DNA of 64,000 nt from Acidimicrobiales bacterium (GTDB taxonomy: Bacteria; Actinomycetota; Acidimicrobiia; Acidimicrobiales; Iamiaceae): the NCBI GenBank assembly GCA_035630295.1, contig DASQKY010000043.1:1-64000 (forward strand), read 5' to 3'. A model generated the notes under the pieces. That model was not told the origin of the DNA, did not search any database, and saw only the letters and a program-made list of their open reading frames with translations. This document shows, piece by piece, positions 32,000 to 41,827 of this stretch (positions are counted from its first letter, which is position 1; each line of letters opens with the position of its first letter). The translations under genes were made by a program, and so were the position numbers.

Positions 32000-33217
32000 T
32001 TGACCGACGCGCCCCGTCCCCCCACCCCTCCGCCGCTGGGCGCGCTGCGGCCCAAGTTGGGCGACATCGCCGCCGCCGCCGGGCTCCAACGGGTCCACAT
32101 GATCGCCTGGCGGGACCTGGACGACGTGGAGGCCGGCGGCTCCGAGGTGCACGCCGCCGAGGTGGCCCGGCACTGGGCCGAGGCCGGCCTGGACGTGATG
32201 ATGCGGACCTCGTGGGCCCAGGGCCACCCCAACCACGACCGCCGCGACGGCTACGAGGTGGTGCGCAAGGCCGGCCGCTACATGGCCTTCCCCCGCACCG
32301 CCCTGGCCGAGGTGCGCCGGGCCCACGGCCGGCCCGACGGCCTGGTCGAGATCTGGAACGGCATGCCCTTCTTCTCGCCGCTGTGGGCCACGGTGCCCCG
32401 GGTGGTGGTCCTCCACCACGTCCACGCCGACATGTGGAAGATGGTGCTGCCGCCCCGGCTGGCCCAGGTCGGCGACGCCATGGAGCGCCAGGTGGCGCCC
32501 CGCATCTACCGGCGCAGCCGCATGATCACCCTGTCGCCGTCGTCCAAGGAGGAGATGGTCGAGCTGGGCTTCCGGCCCGAGCGCATCGACGTGGTCCCCC
32601 CCGGCGTCGACCCGCTCTACACGCCGGGCGGCACCCGCTCCGAGGTGCCGCTGGTGGTCCACGTGGGCCGCCTGGTGCCGGTGAAGCGCATCGACCGCCT
32701 GATCCGGGCCGCCGCCGCAGCCCGCGAGGCCACCCCCGACCTGCAGCTCGTCCTGGCCGGCAACGGGCCCCTGCGCCGCGAGCTGGAGGAGCTGGTGGCC
32801 GGGCTGGGGGCGGGCGACTGGGTCGCCTTCGCCGGGCGCATCTCCGACGAGGAGAAGCTCGACCTGTACCGGCGGGCCTGGGTGGTGGCCTCGTCGTCGG
32901 TGCGGGAGGGGTGGAACATGACCCTCACCGAGGCCGGCGCCGCGGGCACCCCGGTGGTGGCCACCCGCATCCCGGGCCAGGTCGACGCGGTGGACGAGGG
33001 CCGCAGCGGCCTGCTGGCCGACGACGACGCCGAGCTGGCCCGCCACCTGGTGGCCATCACCTCCGACGCCGCCACCCGCGACCGCCTGGGGTCGGGGGCG
33101 CTGGCCCACGCCCGGCGCTTCACGTGGGAGGCCACGGCCCGCTCGATCCTGGAGGCCCTGGCCGAGGAGGCCGAGCGGTGGCAGGACCGACCCTGGCGGA
33201 CCTGGCGCCGCCGGTGA
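32000..33217 (+). CDS. GT4-family glycosyltransferase
   Basis: 405 residues. Two Rossmann domains: N-terminal from HMIAWRDLDDVEAGGSEVHA to VVVLHHVHADMWKMVL and C-terminal with VVHVGRLVPVKRIDRLI, LVLAGNGPLRREL and SVREGWNMTLTEAGAAGTPV, where the Glu in REGW and the EAGAAGTP loop are the retaining GT4 signature. Substrate not known. The start is uncertain: TTG 32000 is the best in-frame choice before the conserved part, with ATG 32099 as the next option. Confidence 0.85.
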   Translation: MTDAPRPPTPPPLGALRPKLGDIAAAAGLQRVHMIAWRDLDDVEAGGSEVHAAEVARHWAEAGLDVMMRTSWAQGHPNHDRRDGYEVVRKAGRYMAFPRTALAEVRRAHGRPDGLVEIWNGMPFFSPLWATVPRVVVLHHVHADMWKMVLPPRLAQVGDAMERQVAPRIYRRSRMITLSPSSKEEMVELGFRPERIDVVPPGVDPLYTPGGTRSEVPLVVHVGRLVPVKRIDRLIRAAAAAREATPDLQLVLAGNGPLRRELEELVAGLGAGDWVAFAGRISDEEKLDLYRRAWVVASSSVREGWNMTLTEAGAAGTPVVATRIPGQVDAVDEGRSGLLADDDAELARHLVAITSDAATRDRLGSGALAHARRFTWEATARSILEALAEEAERWQDRPWRTWRRR

Positions 33218-33259
33218 CCGGCACCCCGCCCCGGCGCCCCCTCGGGCCCGGCTGACCCC

Positions 33260-36200
33260 GTGCCGCCCCCGCCCGCCGTCGCGGCGCGCCCCGGCGCGGG
33301 CCGGCGCCACCTCCCCCATTGGGCCCCCGTCGGCCTCCTGGCCGCGGTGTGCTACCTGCCCCTGCTGCTCACCCACCGGGGCCAGGTGGGCGCCGACACC
33401 AAGTCGTACCTGTACCTGGACCCCGACCGGCTCCTGGGCCGGGCCTGGTCGATGTGGGACCCCAACGTGGGGCTGGGCACCGTGCCCCACCAGAACATCG
33501 GCTACCTGTGGCCCATGGGGCCCTTCTACTGGGCGTCGGAGCACCTGGGGCTGCCCGACTGGGTGGCCCAGCGCCTGTGGCTGGGGTCGATCCTGTTCGG
33601 GGCCGGGCTGGGCGTCCGCTACCTGCTGCGGGCGCTGGGCCAATCCGGGCCCGGCGTCACGGTGGCCATGTTCCTCTACGCCCTGTCGCCGTACGTGCTC
33701 ACCCTGGGGGCCCGCATCTCGGCCCTGCTGCTGCCCTTCGCGGCGCTGGGCTGGCTGCTGGGCCTCACCGTGCGGGCCGTGCGCCAGCGGGACTGGCTCC
33801 ACCCCGCCCTCTTCGCCCTGGCCGTGCCCACCGTGGGCTCCAGCAACGCCACCGCCCTGCTGCTGGTGGGCCTGGCCCCGGCCCTGTGGGTGCCGTACGC
33901 CACCTTCGTCCTGAAGGAGGTCCGCCTGCGGGCCGCCCTGGGGGTGGTGGGCCGCATGGGGGTGCTGACGGTGGCCACCTCGCTGTGGTGGGTCGTCGGC
34001 CTGTGGTGCCAGGGCGGGTTCGGGATCGACGTGCTCCGCTACACCGAGACCGCCCGGACCGTGGCCGACGCCTCCACCGCGCCCGAGCTGCTGCGCGGCC
34101 TGGGGTACTGGTACTTCTACGGCGACGACAAGCTGGGCCAGTGGATCGAACCGTCGTCGGCCTACACCGAGAACCCGGCCCTGATCCTGCTGACCTACGG
34201 GCTGCCGGTCCTCGGCCTGCTGGCCGCCGGCCTGGTCCGATGGCGCTACCGCGGCTTCTTCGTGGGCCTGGTGGTGCTGGGCCTGGCCGTGGCCGTGGGC
34301 GCCCACCCCTGGGACGACCCCACGGTGGCCGGCTCCGGGGTGAAGGCCTTCCTCCAGTCCCAGGCCGGCCTGGCCATGCGCAGCCTGCCCCGCACGGTGC
34401 CGCTGATCGCCCTGGGCCTGTCGGTGGCCACCGGCATGGCCGTGACCGCGGTGGGCCGGTGGCGGCCGCGGTGGGAGCGGCCGTCGGCCACCGCCCTGGT
34501 GGCCCTGGCCCTGGTGGGCCTGCCGCCCCTGTGGCTGGGGCAGATGGTGGCCGACAACCTCCAGCGCGACGAGGAGCTGCCCGCCTACTGGACCGAGGCC
34601 GCCGCCGCCATCGACGGCCGGGGCCGCGACGGCGACGGGTGGGAGTCGCGGGTCCTGGAGGTGCCGGGCTCGGACTTCGCCGCCTACCGGTGGGGCAACA
34701 CCGTGGATCCCATCACCCCGGGCCTGGTCGACCGGCCCTACGTGGCCCGGGAGCTGATCCCCTACGGCACCCCGGCGTCGGCCGACCTGCTGAACGCCCT
34801 CGACCACCAGATGCAGGAGGCGGTCCTCGACCCCGAGGCCATCGCCCCCATCGCCCGGCTCATGGGGGCCGGCGACATCGTCCTGCGGGGCGACCTGGCC
34901 TACGAGCGGTTCAACCTGGTCCGGCCCCGGCAGGCCTACGACCTGCTGGAGCGGGCGCCGGGGCTGGGCCCGGCCCAGGGCTTCGGCCCGGCCGTCCCCA
35001 ACGTGCCCGACCCCCGGCTGCCCCTGGAGGACGAGCTGGAGCTGGGGGCCGACCCCGACCTGCCCGATCCCCCGCCGGTGGCCCTGTACCCGGTCGAGGG
35101 CGACCCCCACCTCCTGGCGGCCAAGCCGGTGTCGTCCACCGTGGTGGTGGCCGGCAACGGTGACGGCCTGGTGGCGGCGGCCGCCGCCGGGCTGATCGAC
35201 GGCGACGAGCTCATCCGCTACTCGGCCTCCTTCGCGGCCGAGGGCGGGGGCGGGGCCGCGGCCCTGCGCCGGGCCCTGGCCGACGGCGGGGCCCTGGTGG
35301 TCACCGACACCAACCGGCGCTCCGGCCAGCGCTGGGGCTCGGTGCACGAGACCGACGGCTTCACCGAGCAGGCCGGGGAGGAGCCCATGGTCGTCGACCC
35401 CAGCGACAACCGGCTCCCGCTGTTCCCGGGGGCCGGGTCCGCCACCGAGACGGTGGCCGTCCAGGGCGGCGAGCTGTCGGTCCGGGCCACCAGCTACGGC
35501 AACAGCGTGACCTTCACCCCCGAGGACCGGGCCGCCCAGGCCTTCGACGACGACCCGCTCACCGGCTGGTACACCTCGGCCTTCGCCTCGGCCCGGGGCG
35601 AGCGGCTGGAGGCCACCTACGCCAGCCCCCGCACCACCGACTCGGTGCGGCTCCTCCAGGCCGGCCGGGGCATCCAGAACCGCTGGATCACCCGGGTGCG
35701 GCTCCGCTTCGACGGCGGCGACCCCGTGGACGTCGACCTCAACTTCGCCTCCCGGGCCGCCCCCGGGCAGGAGATCCCCTTCCCCCGCCGCACCTTCCGC
35801 GAGCTGTCGGTCGAGATCCTGGCCACCGAGCCCGGGCAGCTGCCGGCCTACGACGAGCTGAGCGGCGTCGGGTTCTCCGACATCCGCCTGGGCCACGGCG
35901 ACGTGCGCATCGACGAGTCCGTCCGGCCCCCGCTCGACCTGCTCACCGCCCTGGGTGACGACGCCCTGGACCACCCGCTGGCCCTGGTCCTGACCCGCCT
36001 GCGGTCCCGGTCGTCGGCCCCGCTGCGCACCGACGAGGAGCCCGGCATGGTGCGCGACCTGGAGCTGCCCGGGGCCCGCGCCTTCGCCCTGGCCGGCACC
36101 GCCCGCCTCTCGGCGGCGGCCACCGACTCCCTCATCGACCTCCTGCTGGGGCGGCCGACGGTGGCCGAGGGCGGGGTCGAGCCGGCCTCCAGCCGTCGCC

Positions 36201-37687
36201 TGCCCGGTGACGTGTCGGCCCAGGCCGCGGCGGCCGTCGACGGCGACCCCGGCACCCACTGGAGCCCGGGCTTCCTGGGCCAGGACGGGGAGTGGGCCGG
36301 CTACCGGCTGGCCGAACCCGTCACCTTCGACCACATGGACCTCCGGGTGGTGGCCGACGGGCGCCACACCGTCCCCACCCGCCTGCGGATCGAGGCCGAC
36401 GGCGAGACGGCCGCCACCGTCGACGTGCCGGCCATCGCCGACCGGCCGGGCAAGGACGCCACCACCGAGGTGCGGCTGACCTTCCCCGAGGTCACGGGGC
36501 GGGACATCTCGATCCACGTGGTGGACTCCCGCGAGGTCGAGACCAACGACTGGATCTCCAAGGAGCCGGTGGTCATGCCGGTGGGCATCGCCGAGTGGGG
36601 CATCCCCGGCCTGCGGGTCGACCCCCTGCCCGAAGCCTTCGACAGCGGGTGCCGGGACGACCTGCTCACCCTGGACGGCGATCCCGTGCCGGTCCGCATC
36701 ACCGGCACCACCCGGGCCGCCCTGGACGGCGAGGCCCTCGACCTGGCCGCCTGCGACGGCGCCCCCCTCGACCTGCCGGCCGGCCCGTCGCAGCTCCGCA
36801 CGGCCGAGGGCGTCGACACCGGCCTCCAGATCGACCGCCTGGCCCTGCGCTCGGCGGCCGGGGGCGAGGCCGACACGGCCACCACGCCCCTGGTCGAGGA
36901 CCCGGCCCCGGTCACCACCACCGTCATCGACCGCGACCGCTGGCGGGTCACCGCGGACGTGGGCCCCCGGGCCGAGCCGACGTGGTTGGTCGTCGGCCAG
37001 AGCCACAACGAGGGGTGGCGGGCCACCCTCGACGGCGAGGACCTGGGCCCGCCCCAGCTGGTCGACGGCTACTCGTCGGGCTTCCTGCTCCCCCCGGGGG
37101 CCGACCCGGCCACAGTGGAGGTCGTGTGGGCGCCTCAGCGGGTGGTGCTGGGGGGGCTGTGGCTGTCGCTCCTGGCCGCCCTCGGCTGCCTGGTGCTGGT
37201 GCTGCGGCCGTGGCGGTGGCGTCGCTGGTGGGCGGCCCGGCGGGCCCCGACCCCGGCCCCCACCCCGGCGACGGCGACGGACCCCGGCCCCGACGAGCGG
37301 CCCCTGCCCCTCGACCTGGCCTGGGCCCTCCGCAGCCCCGGGACGGCTCCGTCGTGGCCGGTGACCGGGGCCACCACCGTGGCCCTGGGCCTGGCCGGGG
37401 CTGTGCTGGCCGGGGCCCCGGCCGGGCTCCTCCTGGCCGTCGTCACCCTGGCCGGGCTCCGGTCCGACCGGGCCCGCCCGCTGCTGGCCCTGGGGCCGGC
37501 CGCGGTGCTGGCCGGGGCCGCCGCCTACGTGGCCGTGCGCCAGGTGGGGTACCGGTTCCCGGCCGGGTTCCGGTGGCCCGAGCAGTCCCAGGGGGCCCAC
37601 GGGCTGGTCTATGCCGGCGTGCTGCTCCTGGTGGTGGAGGTCGTCGTCCGCCGCCTCCGGACCCGGAGGGGTGACGCCGGTCCCTGA
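33260..37687 (+). CDS. aftD: AftD-like alpha-(1->3)-arabinofuranosyltransferase
   Basis: 1475 residues, the size of mycobacterial AftD. That enzyme adds branching arabinose to arabinogalactan and lipoarabinomannan from decaprenyl-phosphoarabinose. The N-terminal GT-C core has about ten helices and a first loop with GADTKSYLYLDPDRLL and PHQNIGYLWPMGPFY. The large extracytoplasmic middle contains carbohydrate-binding (F5/8 type C-like) repeats such as VDGDPGTHWSPG and AFDDDPLTGWYTS. More helices close the C-terminus. The GT4 gene ends 42 bases upstream. Presence suggests an arabinan-like envelope polymer (inference). Confidence 0.85.
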   Translation: MPPPPAVAARPGAGRRHLPHWAPVGLLAAVCYLPLLLTHRGQVGADTKSYLYLDPDRLLGRAWSMWDPNVGLGTVPHQNIGYLWPMGPFYWASEHLGLPDWVAQRLWLGSILFGAGLGVRYLLRALGQSGPGVTVAMFLYALSPYVLTLGARISALLLPFAALGWLLGLTVRAVRQRDWLHPALFALAVPTVGSSNATALLLVGLAPALWVPYATFVLKEVRLRAALGVVGRMGVLTVATSLWWVVGLWCQGGFGIDVLRYTETARTVADASTAPELLRGLGYWYFYGDDKLGQWIEPSSAYTENPALILLTYGLPVLGLLAAGLVRWRYRGFFVGLVVLGLAVAVGAHPWDDPTVAGSGVKAFLQSQAGLAMRSLPRTVPLIALGLSVATGMAVTAVGRWRPRWERPSATALVALALVGLPPLWLGQMVADNLQRDEELPAYWTEAAAAIDGRGRDGDGWESRVLEVPGSDFAAYRWGNTVDPITPGLVDRPYVARELIPYGTPASADLLNALDHQMQEAVLDPEAIAPIARLMGAGDIVLRGDLAYERFNLVRPRQAYDLLERAPGLGPAQGFGPAVPNVPDPRLPLEDELELGADPDLPDPPPVALYPVEGDPHLLAAKPVSSTVVVAGNGDGLVAAAAAGLIDGDELIRYSASFAAEGGGGAAALRRALADGGALVVTDTNRRSGQRWGSVHETDGFTEQAGEEPMVVDPSDNRLPLFPGAGSATETVAVQGGELSVRATSYGNSVTFTPEDRAAQAFDDDPLTGWYTSAFASARGERLEATYASPRTTDSVRLLQAGRGIQNRWITRVRLRFDGGDPVDVDLNFASRAAPGQEIPFPRRTFRELSVEILATEPGQLPAYDELSGVGFSDIRLGHGDVRIDESVRPPLDLLTALGDDALDHPLALVLTRLRSRSSAPLRTDEEPGMVRDLELPGARAFALAGTARLSAAATDSLIDLLLGRPTVAEGGVEPASSRRLPGDVSAQAAAAVDGDPGTHWSPGFLGQDGEWAGYRLAEPVTFDHMDLRVVADGRHTVPTRLRIEADGETAATVDVPAIADRPGKDATTEVRLTFPEVTGRDISIHVVDSREVETNDWISKEPVVMPVGIAEWGIPGLRVDPLPEAFDSGCRDDLLTLDGDPVPVRITGTTRAALDGEALDLAACDGAPLDLPAGPSQLRTAEGVDTGLQIDRLALRSAAGGEADTATTPLVEDPAPVTTTVIDRDRWRVTADVGPRAEPTWLVVGQSHNEGWRATLDGEDLGPPQLVDGYSSGFLLPPGADPATVEVVWAPQRVVLGGLWLSLLAALGCLVLVLRPWRWRRWWAARRAPTPAPTPATATDPGPDERPLPLDLAWALRSPGTAPSWPVTGATTVALGLAGAVLAGAPAGLLLAVVTLAGLRSDRARPLLALGPAAVLAGAAAYVAVRQVGYRFPAGFRWPEQSQGAHGLVYAGVLLLVVEVVVRRLRTRRGDAGP

Positions 37688-37828
37688 ACCGCTCACAGGT
37701 GGCGGCCCGGTGCCGATGGGCCCCCCGCACGACGTTCGCGATCGGGGCCGATCATCAGCCGCACACGGGAACCCACCGGGAGAGACGGGCAGGCCGGGGT
37801 CGACCTGGCTCTCCTGGTCGTCGTCTGC

Positions 37829-39472
37829 GTGCTGCTGGCCGTGGCCTCCATCCGCTTCCGGGTGGCCGACTGGGTCATCGGCGCCGCCGGCCAGGTCGAG
37901 GCCCTGGACGTCAACGGCATCCTGGCCATGGCCGTCCTGGTGCCGGCGGCCACCACCATCTACGCCGTCCGCCGCTACCGCGACGCCATGGAGATCCGTG
38001 AGGAGCTGGCCCGGCTGTCGCTGCGCGACAACCTCACCGGCCTCCCCAACCGGCTGTTCCTCTCCGAGTGGCTCGACCGGGAGCTGCGCCTGGCCCGCCG
38101 CCGGGGCGACCGGGTGGCCGTGCTGTTCGTCGACCTGGACCGCTTCAAGGTCATCAACGACACCCACGGCCACGACGTGGGCGACGCGGTGCTGGCCCAG
38201 GTGGCGTCCCGTCTGCGCCAGTGCGTCTCGGACCGGGACAGCGACCGGGTGGTCCGCTACGCCGGCGACGAGTTCCTGGTCATCAGCCGCGAGGACCCGG
38301 GCCGCCTCTCGGCCGACCGCCTGGCCCGAAGCATCCTCACCACCCTGGAGGAGCCCTTCCAGGTCGGGCCCGACACCCTGCGGGTGGCGGCCAGCATCGG
38401 CGTGGCCCTGAGCGACGGCCGGGAGCTGATGGCCGGGGAGGACCTGATCCGCCAGGCCGACGCGGCCATGTACGACGCCAAGGCCCGCGACGACGGCCGG
38501 CCCGTCCTCTACGACGTGGCCGTCCACGGCCGCCGGTTCAGCCCCACCACCCTGGAGCCGCACCTGCGCCGGGCGGCCGAGCAGGGCGAGTTCCGCCTCC
38601 TCTACCAGCCGGTGGTGGACACGGCCACGGGCCACCTGGTCTCGGTGGAGGCCCTCCTGCGCTGGGACCACCCCGACCGGGGCCCGGTGTCGCCCGTCGA
38701 GTTCATCCCCGTGCTCGAGGAGTCCGGCCTCATCGTCCCGGTGGGGGCGTGGATCATCGAGGAGGCGTTCGGCCAGGCCCTCCGGTGGCACCAGGACCAC
38801 CCGGGCCGGCCGCCCCTGCGGGTGGCGGTCAACGTGTCGGCCCGGCAGCTGGCCCAGACCGGCTTCGAGGAGCACGTCCGGGCCACCCTCTCGTCCATCC
38901 CGGTGCCCCCGGGCAGCCTGTGCCTGGAGATCACCGAGGGCGCCCTGATGGTCGACATCGAGGCGGCGTGGAGCTCGCTCCGGCTGCTGAAGCGGATGGG
39001 GGTGAAGCTGGCCTTGGACGACTTCGGCACCGGTTACTCGTCGCTGTCCTACATCCGCAGCTTCAGCCTCGACATGCTCAAGATCGACCGCTCCTTCGTG
39101 AAGGGCCTGGGCCAGTCGGCTGAGGACACCGCCATCGTGGAGCACGTGATCGGCATGGCCCGGGCCCTGGGCATGACCACCGTGGGCGAGGGGGTGGAGA
39201 CGCCCCAGCAGCTGGGCGAGCTGCACCGCCTGGGCTGTGACCTGTCGCAGGGCTTCCTGCTCAGCCGCCCGGTCGAGGCGGCCGAGATCGACGCCATGCT
39301 GGCTGCCGGGCTCCCCCTCGGCCGGCCCGGCCCCAGCCCCAGCGACGGCCTCCCGCCCCGCGTCGCTCCCGCCCTCGGCGGCGCCACCCACCAAACCGTC
39401 GGTGTCCAACCCGCGGGCGTGGCCCCCGCCGGCGTGGCCTCCGGCGCCCCGCCCTGGCGGGCCGAGCGCTAA
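37829..39472 (+). CDS. Membrane GGDEF-EAL protein (c-di-GMP turnover)
   Basis: 547 residues. Two short membrane helices are followed by GGDEF and EAL domains. The active loop reads AGDEF, a variant that can remain active, with the inhibitory-site motif RDSD five residues before it. The EAL domain keeps EALLRWDHP, NVSARQL, EITEG, LDDFGTGYSSL, LKIDRSFV and GEGVET, so phosphodiesterase activity is likely. The C-terminus is a low-complexity Pro/Ala/Gly tail. GTG 37829 is the first usable start after the aftD stop; no better in-frame start is visible upstream. Confidence 0.88.
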   Translation: MLLAVASIRFRVADWVIGAAGQVEALDVNGILAMAVLVPAATTIYAVRRYRDAMEIREELARLSLRDNLTGLPNRLFLSEWLDRELRLARRRGDRVAVLFVDLDRFKVINDTHGHDVGDAVLAQVASRLRQCVSDRDSDRVVRYAGDEFLVISREDPGRLSADRLARSILTTLEEPFQVGPDTLRVAASIGVALSDGRELMAGEDLIRQADAAMYDAKARDDGRPVLYDVAVHGRRFSPTTLEPHLRRAAEQGEFRLLYQPVVDTATGHLVSVEALLRWDHPDRGPVSPVEFIPVLEESGLIVPVGAWIIEEAFGQALRWHQDHPGRPPLRVAVNVSARQLAQTGFEEHVRATLSSIPVPPGSLCLEITEGALMVDIEAAWSSLRLLKRMGVKLALDDFGTGYSSLSYIRSFSLDMLKIDRSFVKGLGQSAEDTAIVEHVIGMARALGMTTVGEGVETPQQLGELHRLGCDLSQGFLLSRPVEAAEIDAMLAAGLPLGRPGPSPSDGLPPRVAPALGGATHQTVGVQPAGVAPAGVASGAPPWRAER

Positions 39473-40419
39473 CCGCCCCCCAGACCGGGGGGCGGGGGGC
39501 CGAACCGGCCCCGGGCCGCGTCGGCCAGGGCCCGCAGGCGGGCCGCGGGCACGAAGATCCAGGGCCGGGTGGCCGGGCGCAGCAGCCCCCGGGCCAGGTC
39601 GGCCAGGGCCAGGGCGGCCCGCACGGTGGCGTGGTACCGGCCGAAGTGCTCCCGCACGAACAGCAGCGTGTTGCGGAGCATGAGGTAGTCCGAGACGCCG
39701 GCCCCGCTGCCCATGTGGGGGTTGCGGACCTCGGCCCCCCGCACGATGGCCACGTCCCAGCCGGCCCGGCGGGCCCGCTCGCCCAGGTCGGCCTCCTCGC
39801 AGTAGGAGAAGTACCGCTCGTCGAAGGTGCCCACCGCCTCCAGGCAGGCCCTCCGGGCCAGCAGCAGGGTGCCGTGCGGGTAGCCGGCCGGCTCCCAACG
39901 GGCCTCGACCTGGCGCCGGGGCGGGGCCGAGGCCGGCACCCCGGCCCGGTCCGCCGGGGCCACCGCCCAGGGCAGGGCGCCGGCGGCCACGGGGACCATC
40001 ATCCCGCCGAAGTAGGGGTCCACGATGGGCACGTGGCCGTCGCCCACATCCGCGCAGGCCAGGCCGGTGGCCGGCCGGTCGGCCAGGACGGCGGTCATCA
40101 GCTCCAGGCAGTCCGGCGCCGGCAGGGCGTCGTGGGGGGCGACGACCACCCACTCCCCCGCCGACGGGTCGGCCAGGAACCGGTGCAACCCCACGTTGGC
40201 CCCCGGCCCGAAGCCCAGGTTGGCCCCGGCGTCGACCACGGCCACGCCGCCGGGCAGCAGCGCGACCAGCCGCGCCCGGGCCTCGGGGCGCGAGGCGTTG
40301 TCGACCACGGTGAGGGCGACGGGGACGGTCTGGGCCCGCCAGGCCTCCACCGCGGTGGCGCAGCGCTCGGGCTGGTTCCAGTGCACCAGCACCACGGCCA
40401 CGGCCGGCTCGCTCGTCAC
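39469..40419 (-). CDS. GT2 glycosyltransferase, rhamnosyltransferase-like
   Basis: 316 residues. VVLVHWNQPERCATAVEAW, TVVDNASRPEA, GANLGFGPGANVGL and FDERYFSYCEEADLGERARR are characteristic of GT2 sugar transferases that act on surface polysaccharides such as the galactofuran/rhamnan linker. C-terminal hydrophobic region is short. It converges with the GGDEF-EAL gene with a 4-base overlap. Confidence 0.85.
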   Translation of the reverse strand: MTSEPAVAVVLVHWNQPERCATAVEAWRAQTVPVALTVVDNASRPEARARLVALLPGGVAVVDAGANLGFGPGANVGLHRFLADPSAGEWVVVAPHDALPAPDCLELMTAVLADRPATGLACADVGDGHVPIVDPYFGGMMVPVAAGALPWAVAPADRAGVPASAPPRRQVEARWEPAGYPHGTLLLARRACLEAVGTFDERYFSYCEEADLGERARRAGWDVAIVRGAEVRNPHMGSGAGVSDYLMLRNTLLFVREHFGRYHATVRAALALADLARGLLRPATRPWIFVPAARLRALADAARGRFGPPPPGLGGG

Positions 40420-40465
40420 CGCCCCATGGTGGGCCGCGGCCCCCCGGCCCCGAAATCGGGGCCGG

Positions 40466-41074
40466 TCAGACGGGGGCGGCGGTGGCCCGGCTGAGGGCGT
40501 GCTGGACGAGCTCGATGAGGGTGGCCTTGGTGGCGTCGCGGTGGCGGGCGTCGGTGAGCAGGATGGGGGTGTCGGGCGAGACCCCGAGGGCCTCCCGCAC
40601 CGCTTCCGGCGGGTGGGTGACGACGCCGTCGAAGCAGTTCATGGCGACCACGAAGGGGATGCCGGACTCCTCGAAGTAGTCGACGGCCGGGAAGCACTCC
40701 TCCAGGCGGCGGGTGTCGATCAGGACCACGGCGCCGATGGCCCCCCGCACCAGGTCGTCCCACATGAACCAGAACCGGTCCTGGCCCGGGGTGCCGAACA
40801 GGTACAGCACCAGGTCCGAGCCCAGGCCGATGCGACCGAAGTCCATGGCCACGGTGGTGGCCGTCTTGGCGCTGACCTTGCTGGTGTCGTCGATGCCCTC
40901 GCTCACCGCGGTCAGGGCCGCCTCGGTGGTGAGGGGCTCGATCTCGGAGATGGAGCCGACGAAGGTCGTCTTGCCGACGGCGAAGCCCCCGGCGATGACG
41001 ATCTTGACCGGCAGCGGGGCCGGCCCGGCGGCCCCGGCGGGGTCGGCGGTGAGGTCAGAGGGCCTGGAGACCAT
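40466..41074 (-). CDS. Conservon Ras-like GTPase (CvnD-type)
   Basis: 202 residues. Small GTPase of the MglA-like group with G1 loop GGFAVGKTTFV, G3 FGTPGQDRF and G4 NCFDG. In actinobacterial conservons it is the last of four gene products and is regulated by the roadblock protein. Start ATG 41074 overlaps the DUF742 gene by 20 bases. The DxxG motif is TPGQ, the usual form in this subfamily. Confidence 0.92.
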   Translation of the reverse strand: MVSRPSDLTADPAGAAGPAPLPVKIVIAGGFAVGKTTFVGSISEIEPLTTEAALTAVSEGIDDTSKVSAKTATTVAMDFGRIGLGSDLVLYLFGTPGQDRFWFMWDDLVRGAIGAVVLIDTRRLEECFPAVDYFEESGIPFVVAMNCFDGVVTHPPEAVREALGVSPDTPILLTDARHRDATKATLIELVQHALSRATAAPV

Positions 41075-41411
41075 CGAACACCCTTTCGAGGAGTCGGAGG
41101 CTGGGGGGGTCGCCGGCGGCGGCCTCCCGGTTGAAGTCGAGGAGGCCCTCGTCGACCAGGTCACCGGCCAACACGCGGGCGACGCCGAGGGGCAGGTGGA
41201 GGTGGGCCGAGATCTCGGCCGGGGACGACGGGGCACGGCACAGGCGGAGGATGTCGCCCTTCTCCATCGGCCGGTGCTCGGCCCGGGCCGCGCCCTCGGG
41301 GGTGAGGACCAGGATGGTCTCGATGGCGATGTCGGTGGCGGCGCGGGTGCGCCCGCCCGTGAGGGCGTAGGGCCGGACCCGGAGGCCGGAGCCGTCGCCA
41401 CGCCGGTTCAT
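41055..41411 (-). CDS. DUF742 protein (CvnC-type)
   Basis: 118 residues. RVRPYALTGGRTRAATDIAIE at the N-terminus and LHLPLGVARVLAGDLVDEGLL (a winged-helix-like segment) match DUF742, the third gene of conservons. Biochemical role unknown. Overlaps roadblock gene as ATGA. Confidence 0.9.
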   Translation of the reverse strand: MNRRGDGSGLRVRPYALTGGRTRAATDIAIETILVLTPEGAARAEHRPMEKGDILRLCRAPSSPAEISAHLHLPLGVARVLAGDLVDEGLLDFNREAAAGDPPSLRLLERVFDGLQAL

Positions 41412-41827
41412 CGGGGCAGGAGCCCCTGGAGCTCGGCCCGCAGCTCGGGCGTCAGCACCGCGCCGCACCGCTCGACCAGGACGGCCATCTCGTAGCCGAC
41501 CAGGCCGACGTCGCAGCCGGCGTCGGCCACCACGGCCAGGCAGCTCCCGTCGCTGATGCCGGTCACGAACAGGAAGGCGTGCTCCATCTCGATGATGATC
41601 TGGGTGACCTGGCCGCCGCCGAAGCGGCCGGCGGCCCCGTAGGCCAGGCCGATCAGGCCCGAGGCCACGGCGGCGAAGCGGTCGGCGGCGTCCCGGTCGA
41701 GCCCCTGGGACACGGCCATGGGCAGGCCGTCGGCCGAGACGACCACGGCCTCGCTCACGCCCGGGACCCGGTCGACGAAGCTCGAGAGGAGCCAGTTCAC
41801 GTTGCGGGCATCGGTGCTCAGCTGCAT
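41408..41827 (-). CDS. Roadblock/LC7 protein (CvnB-type)
   Basis: 139 residues. LNWLLSSFV-type N-terminus, VPGVSEAVVVSADGLPMAVS and IIIEMEHAFLFVTGISDGS are typical of roadblock/LC7 proteins that act as GTPase regulators, MglB-like. Start overlaps the kinase stop (TGATG). Confidence 0.92.
   Translation of the reverse strand: MQLSTDARNVNWLLSSFVDRVPGVSEAVVVSADGLPMAVSQGLDRDAADRFAAVASGLIGLAYGAAGRFGGGQVTQIIIEMEHAFLFVTGISDGSCLAVVADAGCDVGLVGYEMAVLVERCGAVLTPELRAELQGLLPR

Noticed and set aside
31967-40153. Very long minus-strand open frame opposite the GT4-AftD-GGDEF genes
   Set aside because: Low-complexity Gly/Ala/Gln/His-rich product with no motifs; it is a GC-bias artefact opposite clear genes.
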